64,000 nucleotides of DNA, taken from NCBI RefSeq assembly GCF_032362555.1, contig NC_083517.1, positions 4,112,001 to 4,176,000 on the forward strand. The letters are read 5' to 3'. Positions 1-13,215 of the stretch are shown here, in pieces. This DNA is from Amyelois transitella. Its lineage: Eukaryota > Arthropoda > Insecta > Lepidoptera > Pyralidae. Below the pieces are notes generated by a model. That model was not told the DNA's origin. It was given only the letters and a program-made list of their open reading frames with translations, and ran no database searches. Position 1 is the first letter of the stretch. Every line of letters begins with the position of its first letter. Made by a program: the position numbers and the translations under genes.

Positions 1-3000
1 ATGAGTCAGATATTTGATGAATAAATATTCAAACGAAAGTACTAATTGAATATCGATTAAATGATGCAAGAGTTCAAAAAGTTTTATAGGTAAGTTAACA
101 AAATAGCAAGTCATTTTTTGAATCAGAATTAAATAAGACTACACTATTCTCATATTTTCTTCAACTAAAAGACAACATTGATACTGTTGTCTTGCAACTA
201 AGTTTTCCTATCTACGAAATTTTTTTACTTACATTATTAATTCTTATCACACGCATCTGCGTTTCCGAGCTTTGAAACTAGTAAGTTGAGCATGCAATCG
301 AGAAACAGATTTCTTGTAACATCACGGTAAGTATACACAGGAAACAACATGCTTTCTTGTATAATTTACGTATTCTACATCCTTAATTTAATTATTGATG
401 TTTTGTTTCGATCCCATCGTTGCTCACGACAGCTTAAATTTTCGTAATCCTCATCATAATTGTGAGCCAAAATGGCAAGAATGTCGTTGCAATTGCTAGA
501 GTAATGTATGTCAATGCTAATTCTGCGAACACCCACTCTACAGATAAGGTCGGCGCTTAGGTGTTATTCTTGAAAGCACTGACAGAATGATTTATGCTCA
601 TCCTTACTGTATAAATCGCGTGGGTTGGGACATAATTGCTGATGAAAGTTATTGTAAAATGCGTGGAGGAGTTATAGGAACAGCGTCTTCGGATTAGCCT
701 TCCGTTTCTGTAGGTAGAACCCAAGGTACTCGATTTGAGAATATGTGTCATCCAAGGTAAAAATTACCTACTGTTTTATACCTAGGTATATTTTGTTTTA
801 TCAGGTATTAGAATGAGATCTTGATACTTAGATTCTTAAGTCTTCTACTGGGGTTATGGTTGTACTTTAACTATTCAGTCCCAATAATTTAGTTTCCCCG
901 ATGCCTAGTTTACCAGTTATTATCATAGTATCATTGCTTGTCGCTTGCCAAAGAGAAGAAAGCTGATAGAGAACTACTACTTTTTCTGTCCAAAAGAAAA
1001 TCATAGTCCACCTTATCCCTGGTGTATATACTTTATATTATGCTACGATAAACATTTATATGTAAGATTTTATTCATGTATAAATCATTCGGAAAGTGTC
1101 GATTTGGTCGTACGTCCACGAGGCGTTTCTGTTTTCACTACTGCTTTCACGGTATTGTTATATCATTGACGCCCCATGAGATTCCCATAAAAACAGGGAA
1201 AGTATGCAATCGACAGCCTGTCTTTAAAGACTGAGGCCGCGGGCAGTGTCACGCCCATCCTACGCTTGCTTTAAACGAAAGAAAGTGAAATTTTGTGGAA
1301 CGTCTCGTCTACAACAATGTCTGTAATAAATATAAACATCATGTCATAATAACCTGAGAATATGGAAAGTTTATATATCATTCCTGATAATATTTATCCA
1401 GATATTTAAAACTACAACGGAGTGTCTCTTAAGCTTATCAACTTATATCAACAAAATTGATAATGATAAATATTTTTGTAAGGCCGATCCGGTATCATGC
1501 CAGTAGCAAAAAAGGTATGAAAAAGTGGTGGGAAGGGCGGAGTGAGCTTCATGGTCGCTTGTTTCGAGGCCGCTCCACCCGCACGTGCTCCATTAGAAAA
1601 AGTCAACAATGATACCATGTCGAGGCTTACAAGGAAGTAATTATATAGGTACCACTCTTTCAAAGTTGTTTGAACCCAACGATGGTATAGGACTTACTTG
1701 ATGACTCATCCGCGTACCATTCCACTTATCATTTTAAACCCGACCTTGCTAATGACTTAGCATAGCAATATTTTATGATCAAGGTTGGCAGGCAAAAGTT
1801 CTGTAAATATAAAACCAAATCGCACACACAATCTGAAGATAGCATTATTATGATGTGAATTTTGTTAATAAGTGCATTCTTTTCTGCCCATGACTACATA
1901 TGACCACGATCCAGTACTAGGGATATTAGGTACACGGAGCATTCTCTTCTACCATTCGTGATGAGCTTTAGTAAATATAATTCACAAAGAAACCGAACCC
2001 AGTATGCTATATCTTCTGTTATACATTTAGTTGTGTGACTTTACGTAGACTTATCCCTTGCCGCAAGAGCATTCAAACTAATGAGCATTCAGCTTTACGT
2101 CGTACTCGTAACATTCATAACAAAATCAGCAATTTACCAAATGTCTTTTTCTATTCGTGTTGGCATCACGATATTGTTATCCTACGGGGCGGTGACGACT
2201 CCGGCAGGCACCGCTTCATGACATAACTCACTGTGCTATCTGATAACCCGCATACGACTAAATAGTTGACTTGTTAGGCAGAAACTTCTTGACTACTATT
2301 ATCTAATTATTTTCGTTATTCAAGCATACTGAACAACTTTTCTCAAGAAAGCATAAAAGGTGAAATAATATTGCCTTTTAAATCCTGTTAAACGCATGAT
2401 TAATGTAGAACGTTGGTAATGTTTTGAACCCATGTCAATTTCTTCCCAAAAACTTTTAATAATATCTTTTCAGATTTCATAATATATTCTTCTAATAATA
2501 TCTTTTAATTAAGATAATCCTACTTGAATTTTGCCGGACAATAATAGCTGGATGTTTCATTAAAATGACTACCTATCTGTTTAATTGGCCGGGTGTAAGG
2601 TCGAAGAAGCACGACATCATCTTTAAGAATATTAAGTTTGTCGGTCAACATAAGGGTCTTACAGTAATTTGCTCGACGATCACGCGATGTTTTGAAATAT
2701 GGAATGATGGAAAAGCGAAGTATCCAAATAATACAAAATATATCAATTGTAAAAGTACAATTGATATACTTTGCTATTTGAGTGACATTTCTTTTTAATT
2801 AAAGCTCAGATAACTAACAATTAAATTAATCTCTAAATATTTCTCTCTACAGCACAGTGAAACGGACATGGAATGTTTGTTTTGGACATGATTTTGAAAT
2901 TTAAATTATAAAATAATCTGAGAATTGTTAATCATTGCTATCTTTAACTTTAAATAATTTATTATATCGATATGTGATATTTGCTTCTAAATTCGTTATA

Positions 3001-3410
3001 TGTTGTTGTATGTTAGGCATTTAAAAAATATCGTCAACATCAATAAATAAAAGTCGATGTTTAATAGCACGTAAGAACTCTGTAAAAGTTTTCGATTAGG
3101 TATCTGATTTCATTACATGGTCGCGGTCAACTTATGTAACTTATTAACATATTTCTATGGAAATATTACTATTGTCTTACACCCGTATTTAATTTCTCTA
3201 CTTGGAGCTTTCAAATCAATGTGTGCTTTAAAATTTGTACGTTTTGTACAGTAAATTGTTTATTCCCGTTACAATTATATGTATTTTTGAGCAATTAACA
3301 TTACTTTAATTTGTGGAAAACAAATCATCATTTCTGTAACTATTTCAGGACGTAAGAGAAAAATACAATAACTTAGCGTATGAAAATAACAAGTGGAGTA
3401 TTAATGCGAA
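1..3410. other. AT-rich stretch without a recognisable gene
   Basis: Open frames here are short (under 80 codons), have no family resemblance that I can see, and lack convincing splice-site pairs or codon bias. I see no repeat that I can name. The stretch may be intergenic, or part of a long intron or upstream region of the coiled-coil gene that begins before 29.5 kb. Confidence 0.5.
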
Positions 3411-3414
3411 TATT

Positions 3415-3642
3415 GGAGAAGAGTGGGAAGGCCTAGACGACCTACCTTGTTCAAAATAGAGACATTCTAGCAATAGCTTAGATCAAGCAATCCCGAAACC
3501 GACAAGCTTGCATAAAGAGATTTATTAGTGTATTCGAAGCGATAGCAGTACCTATGCATGGGTCGTGGCAAGTGGAATTTTTTTGTCTCTGCTTAATCCT
3601 TCGGAAAAGGGGTGTGATAAATGTATGTGTGTATTTATGACA
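3415..3642 (+). mobile_element. Decayed 3' fragment of the RTE-like LINE
   Basis: This stretch follows the 3' end of the LINE at 16.9-17.5 kb in the same order. It starts with GAGTGGGAAGGCCTAGACGA (GAGTGGGAAGACCTAGACGA in the better copy), continues with CCCGAAACCG then GAGCTTG-like sequence, CGTGGCAAGTGGAA, a TCTCTGC block, and ends in a TATGTGTG tail. It is full of substitutions and small deletions and has no open frame, so it is an old dead copy. Its 5' end is lost. Confidence 0.75.
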
Positions 3643-4035
3643 CCACCATAAGCATAAGCCATTATATTCAACGGCTGTTGAGGTTCGCTGTCAGACCTCG
3701 CGTAACAAGTGCAAATGCAATTATTCGAAACTGGGGCGTGACGTGGCAAGCCGGGGATTAAGAGCTGTTGCAAATGATGCGGCAAACCATCGCAGAACTA
3801 CCGATCTAATTGCACCACGCTGCTGAACATGATTTCATTAGAGTATTTCTTTAGGTATATATATAAAGCTGCCCAGGCCAGCTTCGCAGGGTTTCATTAG
3901 AAGCATGTTTAAATAACTCTGCTAGCCGCATCAAAATCCGTTGCGTGGGTTCAAAGACGAAAGCGCAAAAAACAGGCGGAGGGCAGATTAGTCTTATGTA
4001 GCGAAAACAATGATTTTATAACACAAATTTTCGAT

Positions 4036-4209
4036 AGTCTTGAAAATTTTGATCATAAAATTTCAATACAGATACAATTGTTTAGAAGTATTTTTCATCA
4101 CCCCAATATTTTTCTTCTTTTAAGTCTTGACAATTTTGATCATAAAATTTCAATACAGATACAATTGTTTAGAAGTATTTTTCATCACCCCAATATTTTT
4201 CTTCTTTTA
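4036..4209. repeat. Two-copy tandem duplication, 87-bp unit
   Basis: Positions 4036-4122 and 4123-4209 are the same 87-bp unit side by side. The only difference I see is one base near the start (TGAAAATTTT in copy 1, TGACAATTTT in copy 2). The period is a multiple of three, so a chance open frame runs through both copies and looks internally repeated; I do not regard it as coding. Such close identity points to a recent duplication. Confidence 0.9.
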
Positions 4210-4311
4210 ATATTTTACACGACATCAGTATTCTTTTACATCTTTAGTAGACTTTATTATTATATTACATTAAAATTTATTAACTGAAATGGTAATAGAT
4301 TTTTGATTTTG

Positions 4312-4506
4312 TAAGAGGCGACTAATGGATAAGCTTATAAACTTGTGATTCTTATTTTAGGCGATGGGCTAGCAACCTGTCACTATTTGAATCTTAATTC
4401 TATCATAAAGCCAAACAGCTGAACGTGGCCTATTAGTTACTTCATGATTGTTGTCTCTGTCTACCCCGCAAGAGATAAGACGTGAGTATATGAATGAATG
4501 ATTGAA
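4312..4506 (+). mobile_element. SINE-like element with TATG tail, 5'-truncated
   Basis: The copy starts at GAGGCGACTAATGGATAAGC and runs through the family's landmark blocks: GGCGATGGGCTAGCAACC, TGTCACTATTTGAATCT, AACAGCTGAACGTGGCC and TCTACCCCGCAAG. It ends in a degenerate TATGAATGAATG tail. The first ~60 bp of the full family sequence, seen at 61.3 kb, are absent. Its orientation is defined by the TATG tail as the 3' end. Confidence 0.75.
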
Positions 4507-7179
4507 TGTAATAGGATTAATATGGATTCACACACGTCCGGTATCGCGTTTCTAGTCTTTACTGCAAAATCAAATAAATGCACGTAGTATAGTGTGAATT
4601 ACAGAACATCGTACTGTCGTTGTTTTGTCCTTCAAAATATATTCCGTGTGTAATTCATGTTTTTTTAATGTGTCATCAACTTGCACTAACGAAGCGTTGT
4701 TAGAATATCTCAGTTTCTGAAAAGTTTGTATTAAGCTTTTGTCTTTAAGTTTTGCAACTTTCATTTAATTGCATGGTATGATGTGGATGATAATTATTTG
4801 CATTTTTGATATTGCAATCTTAATACAGGCTTTATTGCGTAGAGGTCCTTGTATACGATAGCTCTGTTCTCACGCCTGCAAAAAGTATTCACAGTGTAAA
4901 TGTAATTTGATTCTCATACATGTTACGCAAACAAGCATCGCGACGATTCTAATCCAACAAAAGATGCGCTACTTCTGTTCACTAAGTCCTCATTTTTTTT
5001 TTATAAATTACACAATGCAGTTGTCGGTGATATAATCTGACGGGGTAATTAGTAGTGCTCTCGATCTTAAAAGAACATTTTGAAAGATCTAGTATCACGC
5101 CTCTATACATAATTATTCGATCAGTCATCGAAAGCTGTCTTGTCATCAACGTCAATCCAAAATTATAGTCACAGAGGCAACAACCGAACATCTCTGCTAG
5201 AATAAATACGTTCATTGTTTACATCTCATTTGGAAAGTGATAAATAATATCATCAAACATCATAAATAAATTTATTTATATAAATTTTCAATTCCATGTC
5301 GACATTCAGATTTAGTATTCAATCTTATCACTTCCTTGCTATGTTTGTTTTTATTTGACCAATAACCAAATCATCAAAACTCTGAAAATAATAAAGTAAA
5401 TGTTCTATTGAATATTATTGTAGTAGTAAATATGTATATTAAATCCTACTCAATCACATTCTTTGGTTGAACCCGATTTCAGTGGTTACTGATAAAGACA
5501 TTTTTAATAATTTGGGCGTTTTGTCAGAGTAACTCAATCATAGCGCCTATGTGGCGTCTACTAATGAAAAGTGATCGGAATGAATTTGTCTGGTCATCAG
5601 CTATGCTTAAATTTTGTGGTACCTACAAAACTGTTGTGTTACGCAGTCATTTTGATCGATAAATTATATGAATATGTAATTATAAAACTTCGATTTGCCA
5701 ATAGCTCAACCTACTTATAGTTATTATGTATTGCAATATTTAATATTTGTTTAGAATTGAACCCTCAGCGCTCTAGTTCAACTCACTTTTTCAGTTTCCG
5801 TTTTTTTTTATGCATGATACGACCCGAATCCACTAGTAGTGATATTTTCTGGCTCCATAAACTTATGTGTTTTTAAATTATTTCAGAAATTAATGTATCA
5901 TTTAATAGGTTTTTATATCCTGCGTTTTATCTGAGTAGAATTTAAGACACCGTCATCTCTCATAATTAGATCTTGTACAAAGAGAAGTTTGACGGTGTTG
6001 GTAAGATTTACATATTCATCTGTATTTCACAAGTCGCGCTTACAAAAGAGGTTGAATGGAATTTTTGAGTGTTTAATTTTCTTTCAATTGGCGGAATAGA
6101 ATACCCCTAAGACAAATTAGGCTTGTCCACGTTTTCTAGTCTTTTGACTCTAAAGTAAAGTTTATGGGTTATATAATTAACTGTCAGTATGTTTAACATA
6201 ATTACTTTGAGCAGAATTTACTTTTTATGCAATTTTTTATATTATTTGCGTGTTTTTATATGACATTGAGAAACTCCCACGGTGTAACATTGTCGTGACG
6301 GTAGGACGTTCATTGTGCATTTCAAATAAAGAGTTCGTGCGATGTACGCCGGTGCTATGTGGGGTCACTCCCCGCCCGATCATACATTGAGGATTCAGCT
6401 CATTCCGCCCATTACTATGTTAATGGTGTAGCTACACACTACATACTGCATTGCGTCTGATTTATGCTTTGACGGCTTCGTTACTAGACTGTCTAACTGA
6501 TTATAGTTACGACATGTGACCCTTTCCCTTCTTACCGAATCGAAATAACGTTAATGGTATTTTTGATCATTATGATTGTGGTTACTCTACTGCTTATACA
6601 TACTTATTTTCTTGACACTGGTCTGCCTGATGGTATGCATTACTTGTTTAAGGTAAAGAGTTGACATGTGTATTTCGTGTTTAATCTATATTTTGATTAA
6701 ATGATAAATATATGTCCGGTTGACTATAAATTTACCACAATATGAAACGTGCGCGCAGTCATGCATGTAACCCCTCCTATTAGAGATCTATTCTCGCCGT
6801 CTCTGTTACGTTTTTTCAAATAAATGTAAGACCCGTTCGTGCTTAAAAATATCAGAGCTACGATAGATATTAGATAGTAAGTATTCAATTAAGTCATTGC
6901 TAATCGGACTTGTAACTTGAGGATCCCAATGCTACATGCTACTAGCTACATCGAATTTCTACACGAATGAAAAGGAAGATTATTTTTAGTTATTCAGTAC
7001 AATATTGTCACGTTCCGATAGTGATCTGCATTATAGCAACCAATGACTTTATTTTACAAACGTGGGTTCTTTTCTACTTTTTCGGATAATATAGTACGAA
7101 ATGAACAAACAGCTGTTTAAGATTCACACAATAGATTTACGTAGTTACTTATTTGACTTATATTATCATACACCTGCAC

Positions 7180-7240
7180 TTGAACCATTAATGTTTCACA
7201 TGACGATGCGGTACGTTTTGTGAAACATTAATTGGTTCAA
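7180..7240. repeat. Inverted repeat, 20/21-bp arms, 20-bp spacer
   Basis: The left arm (7180-7199) reads TTGAACCATTAATGTTTCAC. The right arm (7220-7240) is its reverse complement apart from one extra A. The spacer is 7200-7219. Arms of this length are unlikely by chance in 60 bp even in AT-rich DNA. It could be the remnant of a small inverted-repeat transposon or a hairpin-forming transcript; nothing in the flanks decides between these. Confidence 0.7.
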
Positions 7241-7868
7241 CTGTGTGTCCAGCCAGCCTCCAGACAACAAAAAATAATGTCACATGTCCAGTTTCTCTTT
7301 GCTAAGTAATCAATTAAAATATCCGAAAAGGTTAAGTGTTATGGCTGACGGTACAAGACGCGTCTAAAAATAATTTGCAGCTTTCAAAATAACACCGGAG
7401 GCAATTCCGATGGCAGTCAATTACGTTTTTTTTCTCTGACCGGTCCGACAGCATTCATTGACATTTACAATATATTAACAAACTGGACGAGAGAAGACTC
7501 GCGAGTCGCTACTACCAGCGAAAAGAAAGTAGTCAACTTCAGATAATATTTTTTTTCTTTTTATTCACTTAACCTTACTTCGGAGTTAAACGGTCGAGTT
7601 TTTTATTGCAATCATCGTCATCACGAGGAGAAAATATTTTTCATTGGTTACATATACTTACCATGTTTCTAATCTAAAATTGGTTGTTGTCGTTTTCTGC
7701 ATACATAACCTACCTCGTTCTGTTTACTTTATTACTGGGTGCTCCAGACCAACATATAATTTTCACCCCACCTTATATATCTTCGTCTCATCTAATAGAT
7801 TTAAGACACATCTTTGTTTGATAAATTTGAAGAAATAAAGCCTACATCCAGTAGTCTGAAGCCGCGAA

Positions 7869-7895
7869 GGCGGGCGGGCCATTCACCCGCCCGCC
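7869..7895. repeat. GC-rich hairpin, perfect 10-bp stem
   Basis: GGCGGGCGGG at 7869-7878 is followed by a seven-base loop and by its exact reverse complement, CCCGCCCGCC, at 7886-7895. The surrounding DNA is strongly AT-rich, so this 27-bp all-GC stem stands out. No role is visible. It could be part of a dispersed repeat, a 5' exon, or a G-rich regulatory element. Confidence 0.65.
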
Positions 7896-9224
7896 CACGC
7901 AGACTTAATATTGATTGTGTTCCCCGCTCCCAGTATCGCCTAGACGTCCCGAATTTCTGTACTAAGGAAATACTTCATATAAGCACTAGCTATTTGTTTT
8001 CTGAAAAATAAAACAGATGTAAGAGGAATTATTAACATAAATCGAATGACTACTAACTTGATTGACCTAGATTACCTTGTTTTTCAACAAAAATAACAGA
8101 AAAAGAACCAACGTTCTTGCGTACAAGGATTAGAATACAACTAGTAGACACCACAATATGTCGAAGAGACTAAAACGATCAACAGCATCTTTATGCCCCA
8201 CTCAATCTGATCATAAGTGTTGTTACAAACTCTGTTTATATGAATTTACTTCAAATTTTCAATTGAAATATGAAAAATTATTGGTTGGTAGGTGTAGAAT
8301 ACGGTAGAATAATTTACAGTAAAATAAGGCAATTTACATTTGCCATTGCGATATTCTTGTTAGATACTTATCTAATATGTACTTGTCTTATGTCTTAGAT
8401 ACTTTGAATGTTAAGTATTAACATGCCACAAAATATCGATATTGATTGCAACGTAAAAAAAAGATGTCTGATAATATTTAACACTTCTTTGTATTCCTTT
8501 ATCAAAGTAACGTTATAAGTATTGCATATCAGGACGTGATATTATTATATGATTTTAATAAAAATATGATTCCCGTAACATAAATTACCTTATTAATAAA
8601 GACTGTGTATGGAGTTGAAGGCACATCAAGTCTGCCTGTAGAACGTGACGTGCGCCGGCCTTGGCGGTCGGTCTGCGTTCGGTCTACATCGCTTTCCGTC
8701 GGACTATACTATGTATTCGTCTCTTTTACCCTCAATGACGGTGTTACTCCAACCAACTCGAATTTCCACACGCAATGTTCGAGGAAACTGACTCAGCTGT
8801 GTTTGATTACAGGTGATTCGATTAGGAAAATGTGCTCTATCGTCAACACCTCACAGTTCATTTTGTAACAGCTGACTTCCAATTCCAAGTTATGAACTTG
8901 TGTTATACGTCATATTATAGTTCTTTCTCTTTTTCGCAGTCCCGCACAGCTGCCTCCAGCGGTCCAATCCAGCTAGTATTGTAAAAGCATTCGGAACATA
9001 CGGACTATTTCTTTAGTCGTTCTATCATATCGCGGTGGCTTTCGAATTACGAGTAGTTTATTGTGATTCTTTGCATATTAACAACGGTAAATATTTCTCA
9101 ATAGCAAACAATATATTTCGCTTGGTGATAAAAACATTGGAATCGGTTTTATTATCAAATATCTACCTACGTGATAATCGTCGTGTAACCAGATCGTTTC
9201 GATTTGCACCGTGCATGCAATCAT

Positions 9225-9535
9225 TGCCATTGTTTCCAAAACATTTGGTTTTGTCGTCTTGTCATTGAAGGAACTGTGTTGTGACTGTATCGATATGCAG
9301 AAAAGGGAGCGGTGACAATTGAGTGAGTGCGTGTGTCGGATACGGCCCAGTGAACAGTCGGGCCTTCTCGAGTGTCGCCAGTGTTGAGTTGCAGCTTGCG
9401 GTATAATTCCACCCGGGGATCCGCTGACTGATGGATTGTGTGGTGGCGCGCCTCAACGGCCGCCATGCAGGAACTCGTGGTTGGATCTAGTTTCCGCAAA
9501 CACCGGCAAAACGGCGGCGACAGACACTGCCACGG
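9225..9535 (+). promoter_or_regulatory. GC-rich island, possible promoter or 5' exon
   Basis: GC content rises sharply here within AT-rich DNA. A start codon in good context (GGCCGCC then ATG at 9465) opens 23 codons and reaches a possible donor, GGTACAT, at 9535. That donor leaves one base of a codon, which does not fit directly onto the phase-0 exon at 29,483, so an exon in between would be needed. The opposite strand also has a 92-codon open frame here (9221-9499), which I take to be a GC-driven shadow. The island may be a transcription start region for the downstream coiled-coil gene or for an unknown transcript. Confidence 0.25.
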
Positions 9536-9539
9536 TACA

Positions 9540-12500
9540 TATATTTCATGAACCCTAATTAATTACACACGACTGCAACTGCACTTTCTAACCATAATTT
9601 CCTAACGGTGCATATGTTTAACGACAATTATATAGTCACACTCCCAAGGCAAATTGTGAAGGGATAACCAATTGAATGATAAATTCATATGACGGCTGCA
9701 AAACCTGAATACGAGCTTACGTCATGGTTTTATTATTGTGCTTCAAACTTAAATGTGAACTCGAAAAACCGCTTGCATCGGTATTTATTTACATAACGCG
9801 AAACTAGAATACTACAATTTCGGTGTGAAAAAACTCTTAAGACAAATACTACTTACCCAACCAGTTGGCGATTAGTGCAAAAATCAAACTTTGCATCTAA
9901 TAGTATTTTTTTTTTCTTTTGGTGGCTGTTTTTTCTTGTGTTGGTTCAAATATTTTTTTAGTTTTATAATTACATCTGTACCTGGAGTTAATACTTTGCC
10001 TTCACAATTTATTAACCCATAAAATCTGCCTGAATGTAGAAAGTGATCAAACTGAATGCACTATATTTCAGTATCATGAAATATCATAATAAAAAATGTT
10101 TGCCTTAAAAGTGCCAAGTGACACATTGTTTTATCGTTGGGATGAAACTATCACTGATATAAAAATGATGATTAGATACCGTTGACATCCGAAAGTGTTT
10201 TTCAACAAAAGTTGTTGAAATTTTCATTACAAAATCCTGTCTAATATATTGATAAAAAATTTCTGACATAGGTAAAATTTGAAAGATCACTTGCATGTGT
10301 GAATGAGAACATCTGTCGAAGGTATAAACAATTTAAATAGTAATTTTATTATTACCAATTTATTATTGAAAACTGGGACCCTGAATTTAATTTTTTGTAA
10401 AAATTTAGTTTTCCCCATTATAAGTATGGACTGATTTCCAAAGGTTTTTCTTTTCAAATTTACACCTTTTTATTAACAAACAAAACAGACTGCCTGAAGA
10501 AACTTTATGTTTATTTTAAGTTTTTGGCATATTACTACAAAAGCCATAAATCCAAGAGAACTTATTGTCAAAATATCTTATATTTCATCCGTTATTTTAA
10601 AACAATGATAAGACTTGTATTTGTTATGGTTGTAAGTCAAAGTAATGATTAGATATGGATCGCGAGATCAAATATTTATATGAACTTTACCTAACCTACC
10701 CACGTGTTCTTCCAATTAAGAAATTTAAAAGAAAAAAACTTTTTAATCTATTTATCCAACAAATTTTTTGGACAGTTGATCTGCCCTTTGATATCTCGCT
10801 TGAGAGTGACGTGAAGTTCGTTGGGTTGAAATAAACAATTTCCTGTAAAAGGGTTCAAAATAAAAACAAGCGGAAACTCGTATGGCGGTATTTCTACTTT
10901 TGTTGCGGCTTCCACTATGTGAATTAGTGGTTCAATATAATAATTATTCCATAGACAATGCTGAAGGTTATGCTGAAAAAATGTTCAACTTTCCATACAA
11001 TTCAGTTAAGTTTATGCTTGATACAAACAAGCTCCATGCGAATGAAAAGTTGATTTGTTTTTGGTATTCCTAGTATTTTGTAAATTTTTGTAATAAGGAA
11101 AAAAAATATTTAATGTAAAGATTGTATTCCCCTTTATTTTGTTGCCTAAAATTGTAGCTTTCATTTTTTTATCTTCCAACAAAATTTCATGATTTCGACA
11201 TCTTTCCTTCGTCGTTCGCGTTAAAATCGAGAGCACAGTGCAAAATAGTGATTTCACTTTTTATCTAATTCCGATACGACACTAGGCAGTATTTTTCAAT
11301 TTTTGTACTCCACCTAAAACTATCTTAGGTTTTATATTTTTTATCTTTTTGTTACAGAAAAAAAATCTTATCATGTTTAATGCAATATTTAGAAAGGTAT
11401 TGTGGTCAGTGGGACTATTATTTGTATGAAAACAAGACAGAGTTTTTGTGGCCAAATGAGCTATCCCAATATCTGTATACAAAATACAATAAGTTTTTAA
11501 GGTTTTTTTTGTGGTTTTGAGCATTTGATCACGTTAAAAGTATAATACACACATTAAAAATCCCCGAAAAGCGGAGGTGTCTATCAGGCAACGTTAAAAC
11601 TTTTAAAATCTTCAGCATGACACGTTTAACTTTCATGCATGTCATATTTAAATGAAAGTGAGAGAGAGTGCAGTCGTTGATGTAAAGGGGAAATAAACAG
11701 GCAGCCATTCTGCTCCTGTGACGATAGCATTTCTTGGAGAAGTATCCTATTGCTTACTGAGTTTAGATAGTCTGATCAGTCTCCTGTTTAAATCCCTGTT
11801 AATAACCCTTTATATCAATCCATTATACTTAACACTCCTAATGTAATACCAATCTATGAAATTACAAATTATAACCCATACTACTCTTAAAGTGATTTCT
11901 CTTGTGACTAGTTGTTTTGAAGTTTCAAACTTTTATTGTGAATGGCGACCTTGTATCTGACTGACATTGGGCGCATTGATTTGAAATGGCATTTTCTGGC
12001 CAGCGGGACAATAAATTCTGCAACTTGTGTGTCAGGACGACAACCGCCAAATTTTTGCTCCAAATAACTTTTATTAGGTATAATGATATTTAATTTAGAT
12101 TTATGATATGATTTTTGTTATACCAGACTGAGCATTTCTTCACAGCAATTTTATTTTTTACCCGCAATGTAAAGTTTTAACTTGAATCACACTCTGTTTT
12201 ACAGAGTTTTAATCCACAATCTGTGATAAACGATCCGTGAACCATAGATTATTGCAGAGTTAACTTATTTGTATTACGAAGCCAGTTTCCGATTAGAGTT
12301 TGTTCAAAGCGCGTAACGCGGTTGGTGTTGTTTCAACGGCGCTTTCTATCAGTTATCTCTAGATCGCAGGCCTCGCCTCTTTGGTCTCGGTAGCCGATGC
12401 GAACTCGATTAGGGACCACTTGATTCAATGCTGTAAATCAAATAATCCGATTAGACGCCTTGTTACTTGGTTCAGTTCACCAGATTGTATATTCTAGGTC

Positions 12501-13055
12501 AGCTTTCAATATCAGCAATCAGATGTAAAATATTTTGTACTTGCTACTGGTTTGAATGTATTTTGATACCTCAAAGTCGCGTTATATGGCATCGGTTATC
12601 GTGTTTTATAGAATAATAATACCACCAGCGACCGCATGCGAATCACTGCGGTTGGTGCATTCGTCTCGAACGGACGACGACCTGGCATTTTCTAAGATTT
12701 ATGAAATTACTTAGAGTAACTGTTTATTTCAAACTACCATGTAACATTTCTTGCATAGAAATGCAATTTGTTTGCATAAATATTGTTAGTGGATTGAATA
12801 ATTTTACTAATTTCTTATTTCGGCTGAATGTAACATATTGAAATTTATGTCTATATATACTGGTTTTTATTTTGCATAATATCATAGCATAAGGAAGTGC
12901 AGTGAATCCCTGTGGGGTATAAATTATGTCACACAAAGCGGCAAAAATCAGTTGACGCGTCAACAAAAATAGAAAGTGTCAAATGCTTCGCACTCGTGAG
13001 CATGTGAACCGAATGGTTAATTCTTGTTTGGCGCAATCGGGATGCATTTGTTTAA
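9540..13055. other. AT-rich stretch without a recognisable gene
   Basis: Only short chance frames (under 85 codons, many rich in I, K, N and F) are present. A slightly GC-richer patch lies at about 12,300-12,415. No splice-supported exon, RNA gene or named repeat was recognised. Confidence 0.45.
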
Positions 13056-13059
13056 TATA

Positions 13060-13212
13060 GGTACATATAATCACCATGTATTGATCATTTACGGGAAAAA
13101 CAGAGCCAACAGTCCCGAAAAGACAGCAAGGCCACGTTCAGCTATATGGCTCAATGATGGAATTGAGACTGAAATAGTGACTGAGTTTGCTAGATCGTCC
13201 GACCTATAAGAT
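13060..13212 (-). mobile_element. SINE-like element with TATG tail, decayed
   Basis: Read on the plus strand, the copy begins with an ACATATAATCACC tail remnant. It then has ACAGAGCCAACAGTC, AGGCCACGTTCAGCT, GATGGAATTGAGACTG and AATAGTGAC in family order. The tail-proximal block is degraded and the distal (5') part is missing. The orientation is minus, with the tail at the left. Confidence 0.7.
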
Positions 13213-13215
13213 GAA

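Larger units (their letters stand above)
4507..9220. other. Stretch without a gene; one hairpin and one long inverted repeat
   Basis: I see no coding sequence that I can support. The notable structures are the 20/21-bp inverted repeat at 7180-7240 and the GC-rich hairpin at 7869-7895, both listed separately. A short GC-richer patch at about 8630-8790 has an 87-codon open frame without recognisable motifs, and I do not call it a gene. Confidence 0.45.

Noticed and set aside
4078..4287. Frame with an apparent protein repeat
   Set aside because: The repetition comes from the 87-bp tandem duplication, whose length is a multiple of three. The protein is AT-driven (F, I, L, Y) without motif.
9221..9499. 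92-codon minus-strand frame in the GC island
   Set aside because: It shares the GC island with plus-strand signals and shows no motif. It is more likely a by-product of base composition.
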